Part shown: one piece after another, positions 56,168 to 64,000 of the stretch | Numbering within the stretch: the stretch's first letter is position 1 | Layout of the letters: each line of letters starts with the position of its first letter | Source of the DNA: Rickettsia endosymbiont of Gonocerus acuteangulatus | GTDB lineage: Bacteria > Pseudomonadota > Alphaproteobacteria > Rickettsiales > Rickettsiaceae | Assembly (NCBI RefSeq): GCF_964026435.1 | Contig: NZ_OZ032147.1 | Span: 1,736,001-1,800,000 of the forward strand | DNA length: 64,000 nt | Direction of reading: 5' to 3' | Notes under the pieces: model-generated | What the model saw: the letters and a program-made list of their open reading frames with translations, nothing else | The model's database searches: none | Told to the model about the DNA's origin: nothing | Translations under genes and position numbers: made by a program

Positions 56168-56894
56168 TGACCTACGAAGCTTTAGATTATCAGGTATAGT
56201 CAATAGTTTAAATGAAAGGATTATTTATGCTCAAAATAATAAACTAGGATTTAAAGAATTTCTATCACTATTATGTGAAGATGAAAAATCTAACCGTAAG
56301 GATAATAATTACCGTCGCCGTAAAAGTGCTGCTAAATTGCCGGTAACTAAAAATTTAGAAGACTTTGATTTTAATTTCCAACCAAGTGTTGATGCCAAAG
56401 TAATAAGTGATTTATCAACTTGTGATTATATTAATACTAAGGGAAATGTAATATTCATAGGTGATTCAGGAACTGGGAAAACTCATCTTGCCATTGGGCT
56501 AGCATTAAAAGCTTTAACACGAGAATACTCTGTATATTTTACTACGGTATCGGATATGCTTTATAATTTACATATTGCAAGAGCAGATAATAGTTATCAC
56601 AAAAAGGTTAAATTACTCCTATCGTTTGATTTATTAATTCTTGATGAGCTCGGGTTTAAGCAATTGCCAAAACATTCAGTAGAAGACTTTTTTAATATTA
56701 TTGCTAAACGATATGAAAATAAATCTACCATTATTACCACAAACAAGGATTTTGAAAAATGGAATGAAATATTTGCTGATGAAGTATTAACTCATGCAAT
56801 TATTGATCGAGTGGTACATCATGCTCATATACTAAACATAAAAGGTAAAAGTTATCGTATTAATAACTATAAATCTGGAGGTAATATGGCATAA
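56151..56894 (+). CDS. istB: IS21-family helper ATPase IstB, copy 2
   Basis: Identical to the istB of copy 1, with GGAGGT four bases before the ATG. Walker A GDSGTGKT and Walker B LLILDELG are intact. Confidence 0.95.
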   Translation: MQNLFNDLRSFRLSGIVNSLNERIIYAQNNKLGFKEFLSLLCEDEKSNRKDNNYRRRKSAAKLPVTKNLEDFDFNFQPSVDAKVISDLSTCDYINTKGNVIFIGDSGTGKTHLAIGLALKALTREYSVYFTTVSDMLYNLHIARADNSYHKKVKLLLSFDLLILDELGFKQLPKHSVEDFFNIIAKRYENKSTIITTNKDFEKWNEIFADEVLTHAIIDRVVHHAHILNIKGKSYRINNYKSGGNMA

Positions 56895-56960
56895 AAATTT
56901 TTAAATATAGTGGTTCCTTTTTCGTGCAATTTACTGGTCCCTTTTTAATTGACAATGACA

Positions 56961-57790
56961 CTCAGGAAAAATATGAAAACAGGATGTATCAGCAAGAGTT
57001 ATTAAAAATAGAAAAGAACCCTATGTTGTTAGATTATATTAAAAATGCTATGATTCGCAAGAAATGGTCGCCGGATGCTATAGCCGGAAAGTTAAAACTA
57101 GACAAAAATACAGCTTTGTGTATCAGTACAGAAAGTATATATAGATTTATTTACACTTCTGCAGTAGCAGCTAAATTAAAGTTATATAGCTATTTACCTT
57201 CTAAATAGATATAAAAGGCAAGAAAGAGGGAAGAGGCGTCAAAGGATCATTATACCACAAAGGATCTCAATACATCAGCGTGATGCAATAGCTACGAAAA
57301 AGGTAGAAGTAGGGCATTTTGAGGCAGATCTTACATTTCATAAAGGTAATCAAAGTATGAATATCGGTGTGCTGGTGGATAAAAAGAGTCAAAAGATTAT
57401 TTTAGTGCTGAATAACTCCAAGAGAGCTAAAACAGTTACCACTGGGTTTTTAAAAAAGATCAAAACGCTGCCAAGTAGTGTTAGAAAGACTATTACTATG
57501 GATAATGGCAAAGAGTTTGTAGGGCATCTTGCTTATAGACTATCTGGGTTTCAAACTTTCTTTTGTGATCCATACCGCCCTAGACAAAAAGCACTAGTGG
57601 AGAAAATGAATTCTATGATTCATAGAATTTTACCTAAAAATACAGATATTACAACCGTTACACAAAGAGGTCTTGACAATATTGCTGAGATTTTAAATAA
57701 CATGCCAAGAAAGATTTTTGGTTATAAAACCCCCAATGAAATTTGGGCAGAAAATTTATAGGTTTTGTTCTACTTAGTCCTTGAATTTTC
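56961..57790 (+). pseudogene. IS30-family transposase remnant, copy 3
   Basis: It starts abruptly at QEKYENRMYQQELLKIEKNP, about residue 62 of the intact protein, at the edge of IS21 copy 2. An inserted T near 57205 creates a stop after YLPSK; the next frame continues RQERGKRRQ to the normal end EIWAENL at 57761. It ends with GAATTTTC at 57790. Several residues differ from the other copies (RAKTVTTGFLKKIKTLPSSV), so it is an older copy. Confidence 0.9.
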
Positions 57791-57950
57791 ATACTCTCCA
57801 ACTAAACCCTGACTTAGGCTTCCAGCACCATTTTAATTTATCTAATATCTTTGGGGCATAATACTGAACCCAACGGTAAATTGTAGAGTGATCTACCTCT
57901 ACACCTCTTTCCTCTAACATCTCTTCTAAATCTCGATAGCTAATACCGTA
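57789..57950 (-). pseudogene. IS6-family (IS26/IS240-like) transposase fragment
   Basis: The minus strand reads YGISYRDLEEMLEERG, VEVDHSTIYRWVQYYAPK and ILDKLKWCWKPKSG (54 codons). This is the conserved N-terminal HTH region of IS6-family transposases. It is cut on the right by IS630 copy C (57951) and on the left by the IS30 end. No other IS6 sequence is in the window. Confidence 0.85.
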
Positions 57951-57962
57951 TAGCATAAATCA

Positions 57963-58523
57963 TTAAGATACTGACAATTTAATAGTATTAAAAACAACAT
58001 CATAAAATGTTTCAAAATCTCCTACAACTTTCCTAATTTCATTTTTTATCTTAAACCAGTAATGCTCTATAGGATTTAAATCAGGAGAGTAAGTTGGTAA
58101 ATACAATATGGTACAACCAACGGATTCAATGAACTCTTTAACTTTAGAATTTTTATGAAAATTAATGTTATCCATAATAACGGTTTGCCCAGGTTGTAAT
58201 TCTGTAATTAATACATCCCTAATATAAGTTTTAAAGACCTCTGTATTACAATTACCTTCAAATATTACAGGAGCAATAAGATTACCATTACAAAGACCAG
58301 CTATCATACTTATTCTAAATTTATGTTGATACACCTTTTCTCCATAACACCTTTGTCCTATAATGCTCCATCCATACTCTTTGCAAGCATTATCCTCTAT
58401 TCCAGATTCATCAAGATATACTAATTTGTCTTTTGTGATGGTTTGTATCTTTGCTATAAATTCATTTCTTAATTTAATATCTCTTTTCGGATGAAAATGA
58501 GTTTTGTTTATAGCTATAGCCAA
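57963..58523 (-). CDS. IS630 transposase catalytic frame, copy C
   Basis: 186 aa, DD34E residues intact (LVYLDESG; VIMDNINFH; SPDLNPIEHYW). It differs from copy A at a few positions (VGDFETFYDVVFN). Confidence 0.93.
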   Translation of the reverse strand: MAIAINKTHFHPKRDIKLRNEFIAKIQTITKDKLVYLDESGIEDNACKEYGWSIIGQRCYGEKVYQHKFRISMIAGLCNGNLIAPVIFEGNCNTEVFKTYIRDVLITELQPGQTVIMDNINFHKNSKVKEFIESVGCTILYLPTYSPDLNPIEHYWFKIKNEIRKVVGDFETFYDVVFNTIKLSVS

Positions 58524-58833
58524 GTTTTCTGATTTGTCTTAAAATAGTTACAGATGCAATATTACCCCATTGCTTTGCTAACTCCTTTGATGTTTTATTC
58601 ATATTAGCTTTAAAAAATTCTTTAAAAGATTCTGAATCTTTTATCTTATGACTATGTCCTTTCTGATAACCAGTTGCTGCTTCTAAAGTACCTTGCTTAT
58701 CTTTTAATTTTTTCCATTTATATATAGTATCACGACTTACATTAAATAATTTACTTACCTTACTTATTCGTATCCCTGCTTCTACAGCTTTTATAACTCT
58801 TAGTCTTAGTTCTATTGCATATGCTCGTGCCAT
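58474..58833 (-). CDS. IS630 transposase DNA-binding frame, copy C
   Basis: 119 aa, identical to copy A. It overlaps the catalytic frame by 50 bp and lies in a different frame. Confidence 0.93.
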   Translation of the reverse strand: MARAYAIELRLRVIKAVEAGIRISKVSKLFNVSRDTIYKWKKLKDKQGTLEAATGYQKGHSHKIKDSESFKEFFKANMNKTSKELAKQWGNIASVTILRQIRKLGYSYKQNSFSSEKRY

Positions 58834-59001
58834 ATCTCTTTACATGCTTGTTAATATTTGCTTACTATAACATGATACTCTCGCTCTGTCAGTACCTTAA
58901 TGACTTATGCTATACTTACAGTACCACCTTACTGCCCATATTATTATATCGTATTTAAAATGACGTCTCTTAAAAAAATTCATAAAGCTTATCTATAACA
59001 A

Positions 59002-59126
59002 CAAAACTTACGCTATGTTTGATATAATGCCCATGAATTAAGGGATATTATGAAGTGCTTCACTATAAAACATTGCTGTGTAATAAGAGTTTTTAGCATA
59101 TTTGCTATAACATAGCGTAAGTTTTG
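59002..59126. mobile_element. 125-bp MITE related to the IS4/IS701-like element, copy 2
   Basis: The same length and apparently the same sequence as the copy at 54486. The short direct repeat ACAA flanks it (58998-59001 and 59127-59130). The 58915-59001 stretch before it holds nothing recognisable. Confidence 0.88.
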
Positions 59127-59754
59127 ACAATTTATTCCCTATTCTTATATACTAATATTTCCTATTTGCAACAGGGCCAAATGATATATCTTTATTAGTA
59201 AATTTAAGGTTACTTATTGTTTTAGCTAGGTAATGTAATACATTGCAATCTCTATTATCTTGGATATTAATATCTATGTTTTTATATTTAAGTATATAGC
59301 AAGTTATAAGAGGATTTAAATTTATTACTGCCCAATGTAAGGCAGTTTTCCCAGTCTCGTCTTGTAGATTTGGGTTAATTGTATTGGTTGTGTCATTTAA
59401 TATTCTTATTATAGCTAAATTATTCAAAACTTACGCTATGTTTGGTTCTAAATATCGTAAAGATGGAGAACGCAGCTGTTGTTGCATATAGTCATCTAAA
59501 AGCCCTAACTTTATTTGGTAAACCGTTTTACCGATTGTATTTGCAGTCCTTTTGAGAAATGCCCAAACTAAAAATGCACAACTAATATGATTACGTTGAA
59601 GACGCTGTTTCCTGCATTGACAACGTTCTATCCCAGTAAGTTGCTTAATTTCTCTGTGCATGCTCTCAATTACCCATCGAAAGCCACACTCATCTTGTGC
59701 AGCTTTAGAAGATTTGTGAGTTTTGTTATTGGTAACAACATATAGCATAAATCA

Positions 59755-60315
59755 TTAAGATACTGACAATTTAATAGTATTAAAAACAGCATCATAAAAT
59801 GTTTCAAAATCTTCTACAACTTTCCTAATTTCATTTTTTATCTTAAACCAGTAATGCTCTATAGGATTTAAATCAGGAGAGTAAGTTGGTAAATACAATA
59901 TGGTACAACCAACGGATTCAATGAACTCTTTAACTTTAGAATTTTTATGAAAATTAATGTTATCCATAATAACGGTTTGCCCAGGTTGTAATTCTGTAAT
60001 TAATACATCCCTAATATAAGTTTTAAAGACCTCTGTATTACAATTACCTTCAAATATTACAGGAGCAATAAGATTACCATTACAAAGACCAGCTATCATA
60101 CTTATTCTAAATTTATGTTGATACACCTTTTCTCCATAACACCTTTGTCCTATAATGCTCCATCCATACTCTTTGCAAGCATTATCCTCTATTCCAGATT
60201 CATCAAGATATACTAATTTGTCTTTTGTGATGGTTTGTATCTTTGCTATAAATTCATTTCTTAATTTAATATCTCTTTTCGGATGAAAATGAGTTTTGTT
60301 TATAGCTATAGCCAA
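59755..60315 (-). CDS. IS630 transposase catalytic frame, copy D
   Basis: 186 aa with the DD34E residues intact. It matches copy A except for MAIAINK at the start. Confidence 0.93.
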   Translation of the reverse strand: MAIAINKTHFHPKRDIKLRNEFIAKIQTITKDKLVYLDESGIEDNACKEYGWSIIGQRCYGEKVYQHKFRISMIAGLCNGNLIAPVIFEGNCNTEVFKTYIRDVLITELQPGQTVIMDNINFHKNSKVKEFIESVGCTILYLPTYSPDLNPIEHYWFKIKNEIRKVVEDFETFYDAVFNTIKLSVS

Positions 60316-60625
60316 GTTTTCTGATTTGTCTTAAAATAGTTACAGATGCAATATTACCCCATTGCTTTGCTAACTCCTTTGATGTTTTATTCATATTAGC
60401 TTTAAAAAATTCTTTAAAAGATTCTGAATCTTTTATCTTATGACTATGTCCTTTCTGATAACCAGTTGCTGCTTCTAAAGTACCTTGCTTATCTTTTAAT
60501 TTTTTCCATTTATATATAGTATCACGACTTACATTAAATAATTTACTTACCTTACTTATTCGTATCCCTGCTTCTACAGCTTTTATAACTCTTAGTCTTA
60601 GTTCTATTGCATATGCTCGTGCCAT
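60266..60625 (-). CDS. IS630 transposase DNA-binding frame, copy D
   Basis: 119 aa, identical to the other copies, overlapping the catalytic frame by 50 bp. Confidence 0.93.
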   Translation of the reverse strand: MARAYAIELRLRVIKAVEAGIRISKVSKLFNVSRDTIYKWKKLKDKQGTLEAATGYQKGHSHKIKDSESFKEFFKANMNKTSKELAKQWGNIASVTILRQIRKLGYSYKQNSFSSEKRY

Positions 60626-61612
60626 ATCTCTTTACATGCTTGTTAATATTTGCTTACTATAACATGATACTCTCGCTCTGTCAGTACCTTAATGACTTAT
60701 GCTATACTCAACTCTGTTGGTAGAAACAGTAAATTTAAACAAATTAACATGCTTATTTTTAGCAAAGCCTTTTATATGAATCTCTACTCCATGCCTGATC
60801 TCTTCATCTGAAAATGTCAACTCTTTTACAGCTTTATAAGGTTTAGAATCGTGTGTTTTACTAACGTTTCTATTGGCTTTAATAGGGGCATAATAATATT
60901 TCCCCAGAGAGTCAACATGTTGCATAATTTTGTGTATAGAATACCATGTGTCAAAAAGTACTGTTTGAAAAGGAATCTTCTTGCTATAAACAGCATTATT
61001 TAACATGTTTAATAGGTGTTCTAGTTTTGTTGCTCCATCATGATCAGGTGCAAAAATTCGATAATCTATTACCCAAAACTTATTAATATCAGGGTTATAA
61101 TATACCAGACTCACTACTCCTATACCTTTAGTAACTCTACCTGTAGCTCCACTGTACTGCGATCTTGCAACTTCTATTTGCTTCGTATTCCTTTTATTTA
61201 AAACCGTATCATCAAATATTGTATATCCATTAGATGAAAAAATAACATCATTCTTGATGTGTTCCCATAACAAAGAAGGTGTATATTTTTCATTCCTTAA
61301 AAATCTATTAATAACATCATGACTACATTTCTTTGCATGTTCAGCGTAGTAGGTTAAACTATAATTCTTTTGGCTAACTATTAAAAATTGACAATAATCT
61401 GTCCTATTAATTGGTATTGCTTGCAACTTTATCCTCTTTGACATGTTTAATTATTTTTACAATAATTTATCACTTTTTTACTCATAGCGTAAGTTTTGGT
61501 ATTATTAGCTCTAGCAGATAGTAACAAATCTTTACTGAGTTTATTGTCAAACATGTTTAACCTTATATAGTGTCATGCCATGGTGGTGGTGTGGATCGAA
61601 AAACGCCTTATA

Positions 61613-61714
61613 TGTCATTCCCGCGTAGGCGGGAATCCAGCATAAAGCGAGAGAAATTGAGCTTTTAGTTTTAAAACTTTTAGTTACTGAATTCCCGCCT
61701 ACGCGGGAATGACA
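61613..61714. repeat. family A palindromic repeat after ptrB
   Basis: A complete copy (arms TGTCATTCCCGCGTAGGCGG and CCGCCTACGCGGGAATGACA) ending 9 bp before the ptrB stop. The interior carries the core in the opposite orientation (GCGAGAGAAATTGAGC). Confidence 0.85.
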
Positions 61715-61723
61715 TAAACCCCA

Positions 61724-63787
61724 CTAAACCCCTACATTAAACACCTTAAAAATAAATACTAACTCTTCAGCTGTTTCTTTAAGATAGTCGAAACGACCGG
61801 CAGCACCTTTATGCCCCGTATCCATATTTGTTTTTAACAATAAGGGGTTATTATCAGTTTTGTACTCACGTAATTTTGCTACCCATTTTGCTGGTTCCCA
61901 ATATCCTACACGTGGGTCTGATATACCGCAAGTAACAAATAGAGCAGGGTAGTTTTGTGCTTTAACGTTATCATAAGGCGAATAGGATTTGATATAGTCA
62001 AAATATTCTTTTTCTTTTGGGTTACCCCATTCATTATATTCTAAAAGAGTTAGTGGCAGAGTCTCATCAAGCATGGTGTTAAGGACATCGACAAATGGCA
62101 CGTGAGCGACGGCTACTTTATAGAGTTCTGGTTTCTCATTAAGAACATAGCCGATTAACATACCGCCGGCACTACCGCCCATTATTACTATATTATTTTT
62201 ACTTGTATATTTTTCTTGAATTAGGGTTTTTGAGCAAGCTATAAAATCTTCAAAAGTTCTTTTTTTATTTAAGAATTTAGCAGCCTTATACCAATCATGC
62301 CCAAGATCATCACCGCCTCTAATATGAGCAACTGCGTAAACAAAACCACGATCGCTAAGTGTTACTGCCATATTTCTAAAATTAACCGGCATTGCGATGC
62401 CATAAGCTCCATAACCCATTAAATATAAAGGATTTGAGCCATCTTTTTTAAATAGGGACTTTTTATAAAAGAGGGTGATGGGAACTTTAACGCCCTGATT
62501 ATCTGCAAATATTCGCTCTACTTTATACTCATCAGGATTAAAACCAGATGGTATTTCCTGCTCTTTTAATATTGTTAGTTTATTACCATCAAAATCATAG
62601 CTATAAGTGGTACTCGGTCTTGCAAGAGAAGAGTAGTTTAAGCGTATATCGTCTTCATCGAAATTAGTGGAATAGCCGTTTGCTTGGAAGCTTTCGTCGG
62701 GAAAGGAAACAATTTTCTCTAAAGAGTTGCTAAATCGTTTTATTTTGACCAGCGGTAAGCCATTATCACGATAATTTAAAATAAGGTAATTTTCTGTGAT
62801 ATCAAAATCTTTCAAATATTTATCTTGTTCTTCCTTAATATAATCATTATGCCAGTCATCATTTTTAAAGTTATCTACCGGAACTTTGACTATACGGAAG
62901 TTTTTAGCTTTATAATTGGTTTTGATATAAAAATAATCCCCATGATGAGCTACATCATAAAATATATGACTCTCTAAAGGTCGTACTAATTTTGGCGTAA
63001 AGCTATCATCCTCCATAGAAATAGCATAAATTTCATTTTCATTATGATCACCTGTATTGATAAATAAATATTTGCGGCTACTAGATTTCTCACCACTAAC
63101 AAAGTGAGCGGAGTTTTTTACTTCAAATATGAGCTTGTCATTTGTTGCATCCTCGCCTAAATGATGAAACATTACTTTATCCCAGCGTTGATTCTCATTG
63201 ATAGTAATATAGAAAAAGCCCTTTAATTTCTCATGCCAAATTATAGTAGGAGCTACTTCTTTCACTATGTCAGATAAATATTTTTGTTCTTTGAGATCAT
63301 ATATTTTGATGTCATATTTTTCGCTGCCGGTGAAATCGACACTATAAGCCATTAAATTTTGATCAGGTGATATTGCAACTTCGCCAACATCTGTAAAGCC
63401 AGTATTTAAAAGATTAACGTCTAATATTATTTCTTCAGGAGCATTTATATTTTTATATTTTCGGCAATATATCGGATAGTTTTTATCTGCTTCTACTCGA
63501 TGGTAATAGTAATAATCATTTTTCTTAGTGTATGGGGATGTATCATCTAGCTTAATGCGTCCTTTTAATTCTTCAAAAATCTTTTCCTTATCATCTTGTA
63601 AATCAGCAAAAAAATGCTCGGTATATTTATTTTCAGCTTTTAAATGATCTAGGATTTTATTATCTTGTACATCTGGCCATTTAGGATCACGCAGCCAATG
63701 GTAATAATCATTATTATAGTTTTGTTTGTCAGCAATAGGTGGTTTCATATTTTTATAAGTGTTATAGGGTTGGAGCTTTGATGTCAT
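61724..63787 (-). CDS. ptrB: prolyl oligopeptidase family serine peptidase (oligopeptidase B)
   Basis: 687 aa, about the usual length of oligopeptidase B. The N-terminal segment PPIADKQNYNNDYYHWLRD and a beta-propeller region (about 70-400) precede the alpha/beta-hydrolase domain: GYGAYGIAMPVNFR, AHIRGGDDLGHDWYKAAK, nucleophile NNIVIMGGSAGGML, SDPRVGYWEPAKWVAK (Asp) and MDTGHKGAAGRFD (His). It cleaves peptides after basic residues. The first Met overlaps a family A repeat; M14 (MKPPIADK, 63748) fits the family start better and may be the true one. Confidence 0.94.
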   Translation of the reverse strand: MTSKLQPYNTYKNMKPPIADKQNYNNDYYHWLRDPKWPDVQDNKILDHLKAENKYTEHFFADLQDDKEKIFEELKGRIKLDDTSPYTKKNDYYYYHRVEADKNYPIYCRKYKNINAPEEIILDVNLLNTGFTDVGEVAISPDQNLMAYSVDFTGSEKYDIKIYDLKEQKYLSDIVKEVAPTIIWHEKLKGFFYITINENQRWDKVMFHHLGEDATNDKLIFEVKNSAHFVSGEKSSSRKYLFINTGDHNENEIYAISMEDDSFTPKLVRPLESHIFYDVAHHGDYFYIKTNYKAKNFRIVKVPVDNFKNDDWHNDYIKEEQDKYLKDFDITENYLILNYRDNGLPLVKIKRFSNSLEKIVSFPDESFQANGYSTNFDEDDIRLNYSSLARPSTTYSYDFDGNKLTILKEQEIPSGFNPDEYKVERIFADNQGVKVPITLFYKKSLFKKDGSNPLYLMGYGAYGIAMPVNFRNMAVTLSDRGFVYAVAHIRGGDDLGHDWYKAAKFLNKKRTFEDFIACSKTLIQEKYTSKNNIVIMGGSAGGMLIGYVLNEKPELYKVAVAHVPFVDVLNTMLDETLPLTLLEYNEWGNPKEKEYFDYIKSYSPYDNVKAQNYPALFVTCGISDPRVGYWEPAKWVAKLREYKTDNNPLLLKTNMDTGHKGAAGRFDYLKETAEELVFIFKVFNVGV

Positions 63788-63900
63788 TCCCGCGTAGGCG
63801 GGAATCCAGTCACTAAAAAGTTTAAATACGTTAAATTTCTTAAATTAAAAGCTCGATTTATCTCACTTTATGCTGGATTCCCGCCTATGCGGGAATGACA
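63782..63900. repeat. family A palindromic repeat between ptrB and the edge gene
   Basis: A complete 119-bp copy. Its left arm contains the apparent ptrB start codon, and its right arm contains the stop codon of the partial gene at the window edge. Confidence 0.85.
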
Positions 63901-64000
63901 TTGAATACTAAAATCAGGCTAATTAACATCAATATTATAATAAATATAGCAGTTTGACCATTATGCCAAGCAGATATTTTACTTAAAACATCTTGCCAGA
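63885..64000 (-). CDS. C-terminus of an unidentified membrane protein (runs off the right edge)
   Basis: The minus strand reads WQDVLSKISAWHNGQTA, then a hydrophobic stretch IFIIILMLISLILVFN, then VIPA and TAG. The last four residues and the stop are supplied by the family A repeat, suggesting that the repeat altered the end of the gene. There is one C-terminal membrane span. Family not recognised; only 37 complete codons are visible. Confidence 0.55.
   Translation of the reverse strand, partial: WQDVLSKISAWHNGQTAIFIIILMLISLILVFNVIPA

Larger units (their letters stand above)
54619..56960 (+). mobile_element. IS21-family element, copy 2
   Basis: 2342 bp with ends TGTCATTGCTA and CAATGACA, one base shorter than copy 1 at the left end. 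The flanks do not match: the left five bases are AGAGT and the right five are CTCAG, so no target duplication remains. The right flank is IS30 coding sequence whose 5' part is missing on the left. Confidence 0.92.
57951..58912 (-). mobile_element. IS630-family element, copy C (962 bp)
   Basis: Complete, with the TAGCATAARTCATTAAG terminal repeats and flanking TA at 57949-57950 and 58913-58914. It is inserted in the IS6 remnant. Confidence 0.95.
59743..60704 (-). mobile_element. IS630-family element, copy D (962 bp)
   Basis: Complete, inserted at a TA inside the DDE transposase copy 3 (TA at 59741-59742 and 60705-60706). Confidence 0.95.
59425..61498 (-). mobile_element. IS4/IS701-like DDE element, copy 3, interrupted by IS630
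   Basis: Ends CAAAACTTACGCTATG and CATAGCGTAAGTTTTG. The total of 2074 bp equals 1110 (element) plus 962 (IS630) plus 2 (TA duplication). The transposase is split into N-terminal 61444-60705 and C-terminal 59742-59431 parts at RVEY/VVTNNK. It is inactive. Confidence 0.95.
59152..61554 (-). pseudogene. ankyrin-repeat protein gene, split by a nested IS insertion
   Basis: The minus-strand start at 61554 gives MFDNKLSKDLLLSARANN, then the IS4/IS701-like element (59425-61498, itself carrying an IS630 copy) intervenes. The frame resumes at 59424 with LAIIRILNDTTNTINPN, TGKTALHWAVINLNPLITC and NVLHYLAKTISN (ankyrin consensus), stopping at 59152. Removing the IS and one 8-bp flank (AAATTATT/GTATTATT, 6 of 8 matching) gives SARANNLAIIRIL in frame. 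The repaired protein would be about 108 aa, so it is short or truncated. Ankyrin proteins in Rickettsia are often secreted effectors; that role is only possible here. Confidence 0.82.

Overview
The window is from the chromosome of a Rickettsia (obligate intracellular alphaproteobacterium). The support is the AT-rich sequence, the rpsL-rpsG-fusA-tRNA(Trp)-secE-nusG-rplKAJL-rpoBC order, the single-copy lipid A, Complex I/II and envelope genes, and short palindromic repeats scattered between and inside genes. The load of insertion sequences (IS200/IS605, IS21, IS30, IS630, an IS4/IS701-like DDE element and an IS6 remnant) points to one of the IS-rich Rickettsia lineages. I cannot fix the species from the sequence alone.

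Layout. 1-16.4 kb: DUF378 gene at the left edge, then the ribosomal/RNA-polymerase cluster on the minus strand, with an IS200/IS605 element between rpoB and rpoC. 16.4-25.5 kb: glnP, sdhCDA (no sdhB; a broken GIY-YIG gene lies between sdhC and sdhD), trhO, a frameshifted htrA, and hflKC. 25.5-32.7 kb: mrp and an ELM1-family gene, then a decayed MntA/HepT-like toxin-antitoxin pair cut by an IS21 element, and a trmJ cut by an IS630 element next to ruvC. 32.9-40.5 kb: era-rnc-lepB, nuoF, secF, gapR, and lpxD-fabZ-lpxA. 40.9-49 kb: IS copies mixed with gene remnants (helicase and AAA-ATPase fragments) around tRNA-CAT, lptG and mreBC. 49.1-53.4 kb: ubiB, ubiE, mutM and a truncated mannose-1-phosphate guanylyltransferase. 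53.4-61.5 kb: nested IS30/IS21/IS6/IS630/IS4-like elements, two identical-length 125-bp MITEs and an ankyrin gene split by a nested insertion. 61.7-64 kb: an S9 oligopeptidase and the end of an unidentified membrane protein.

Three palindromic repeat families recur. Family A has GTCATTCCCGCG arms around about 110 bp. Family B has GTCATTGCGAGG arms and GCAATCTC boxes. Family C is a long imperfect palindrome with a TTCAAAA-TTGG arm and usually a centre like CGTAC..GTACG. They sit between genes, touch stop or start codons (hflK, ptrB, nuoF), and in two cases are read in frame inside proteins (the ELM1-family protein and UbiB).

I found no clearly new multi-gene system. The most informative signals are reconstructions of interrupted genes (the MNT antitoxin, trmJ, the ankyrin gene), where removing the mobile element and one target duplication restores a sensible reading frame. 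Others are the HepT-like protein that has lost its catalytic His while its partner gene is destroyed, the mobile element inside the rpoBC operon, and the in-frame selfish palindromes.
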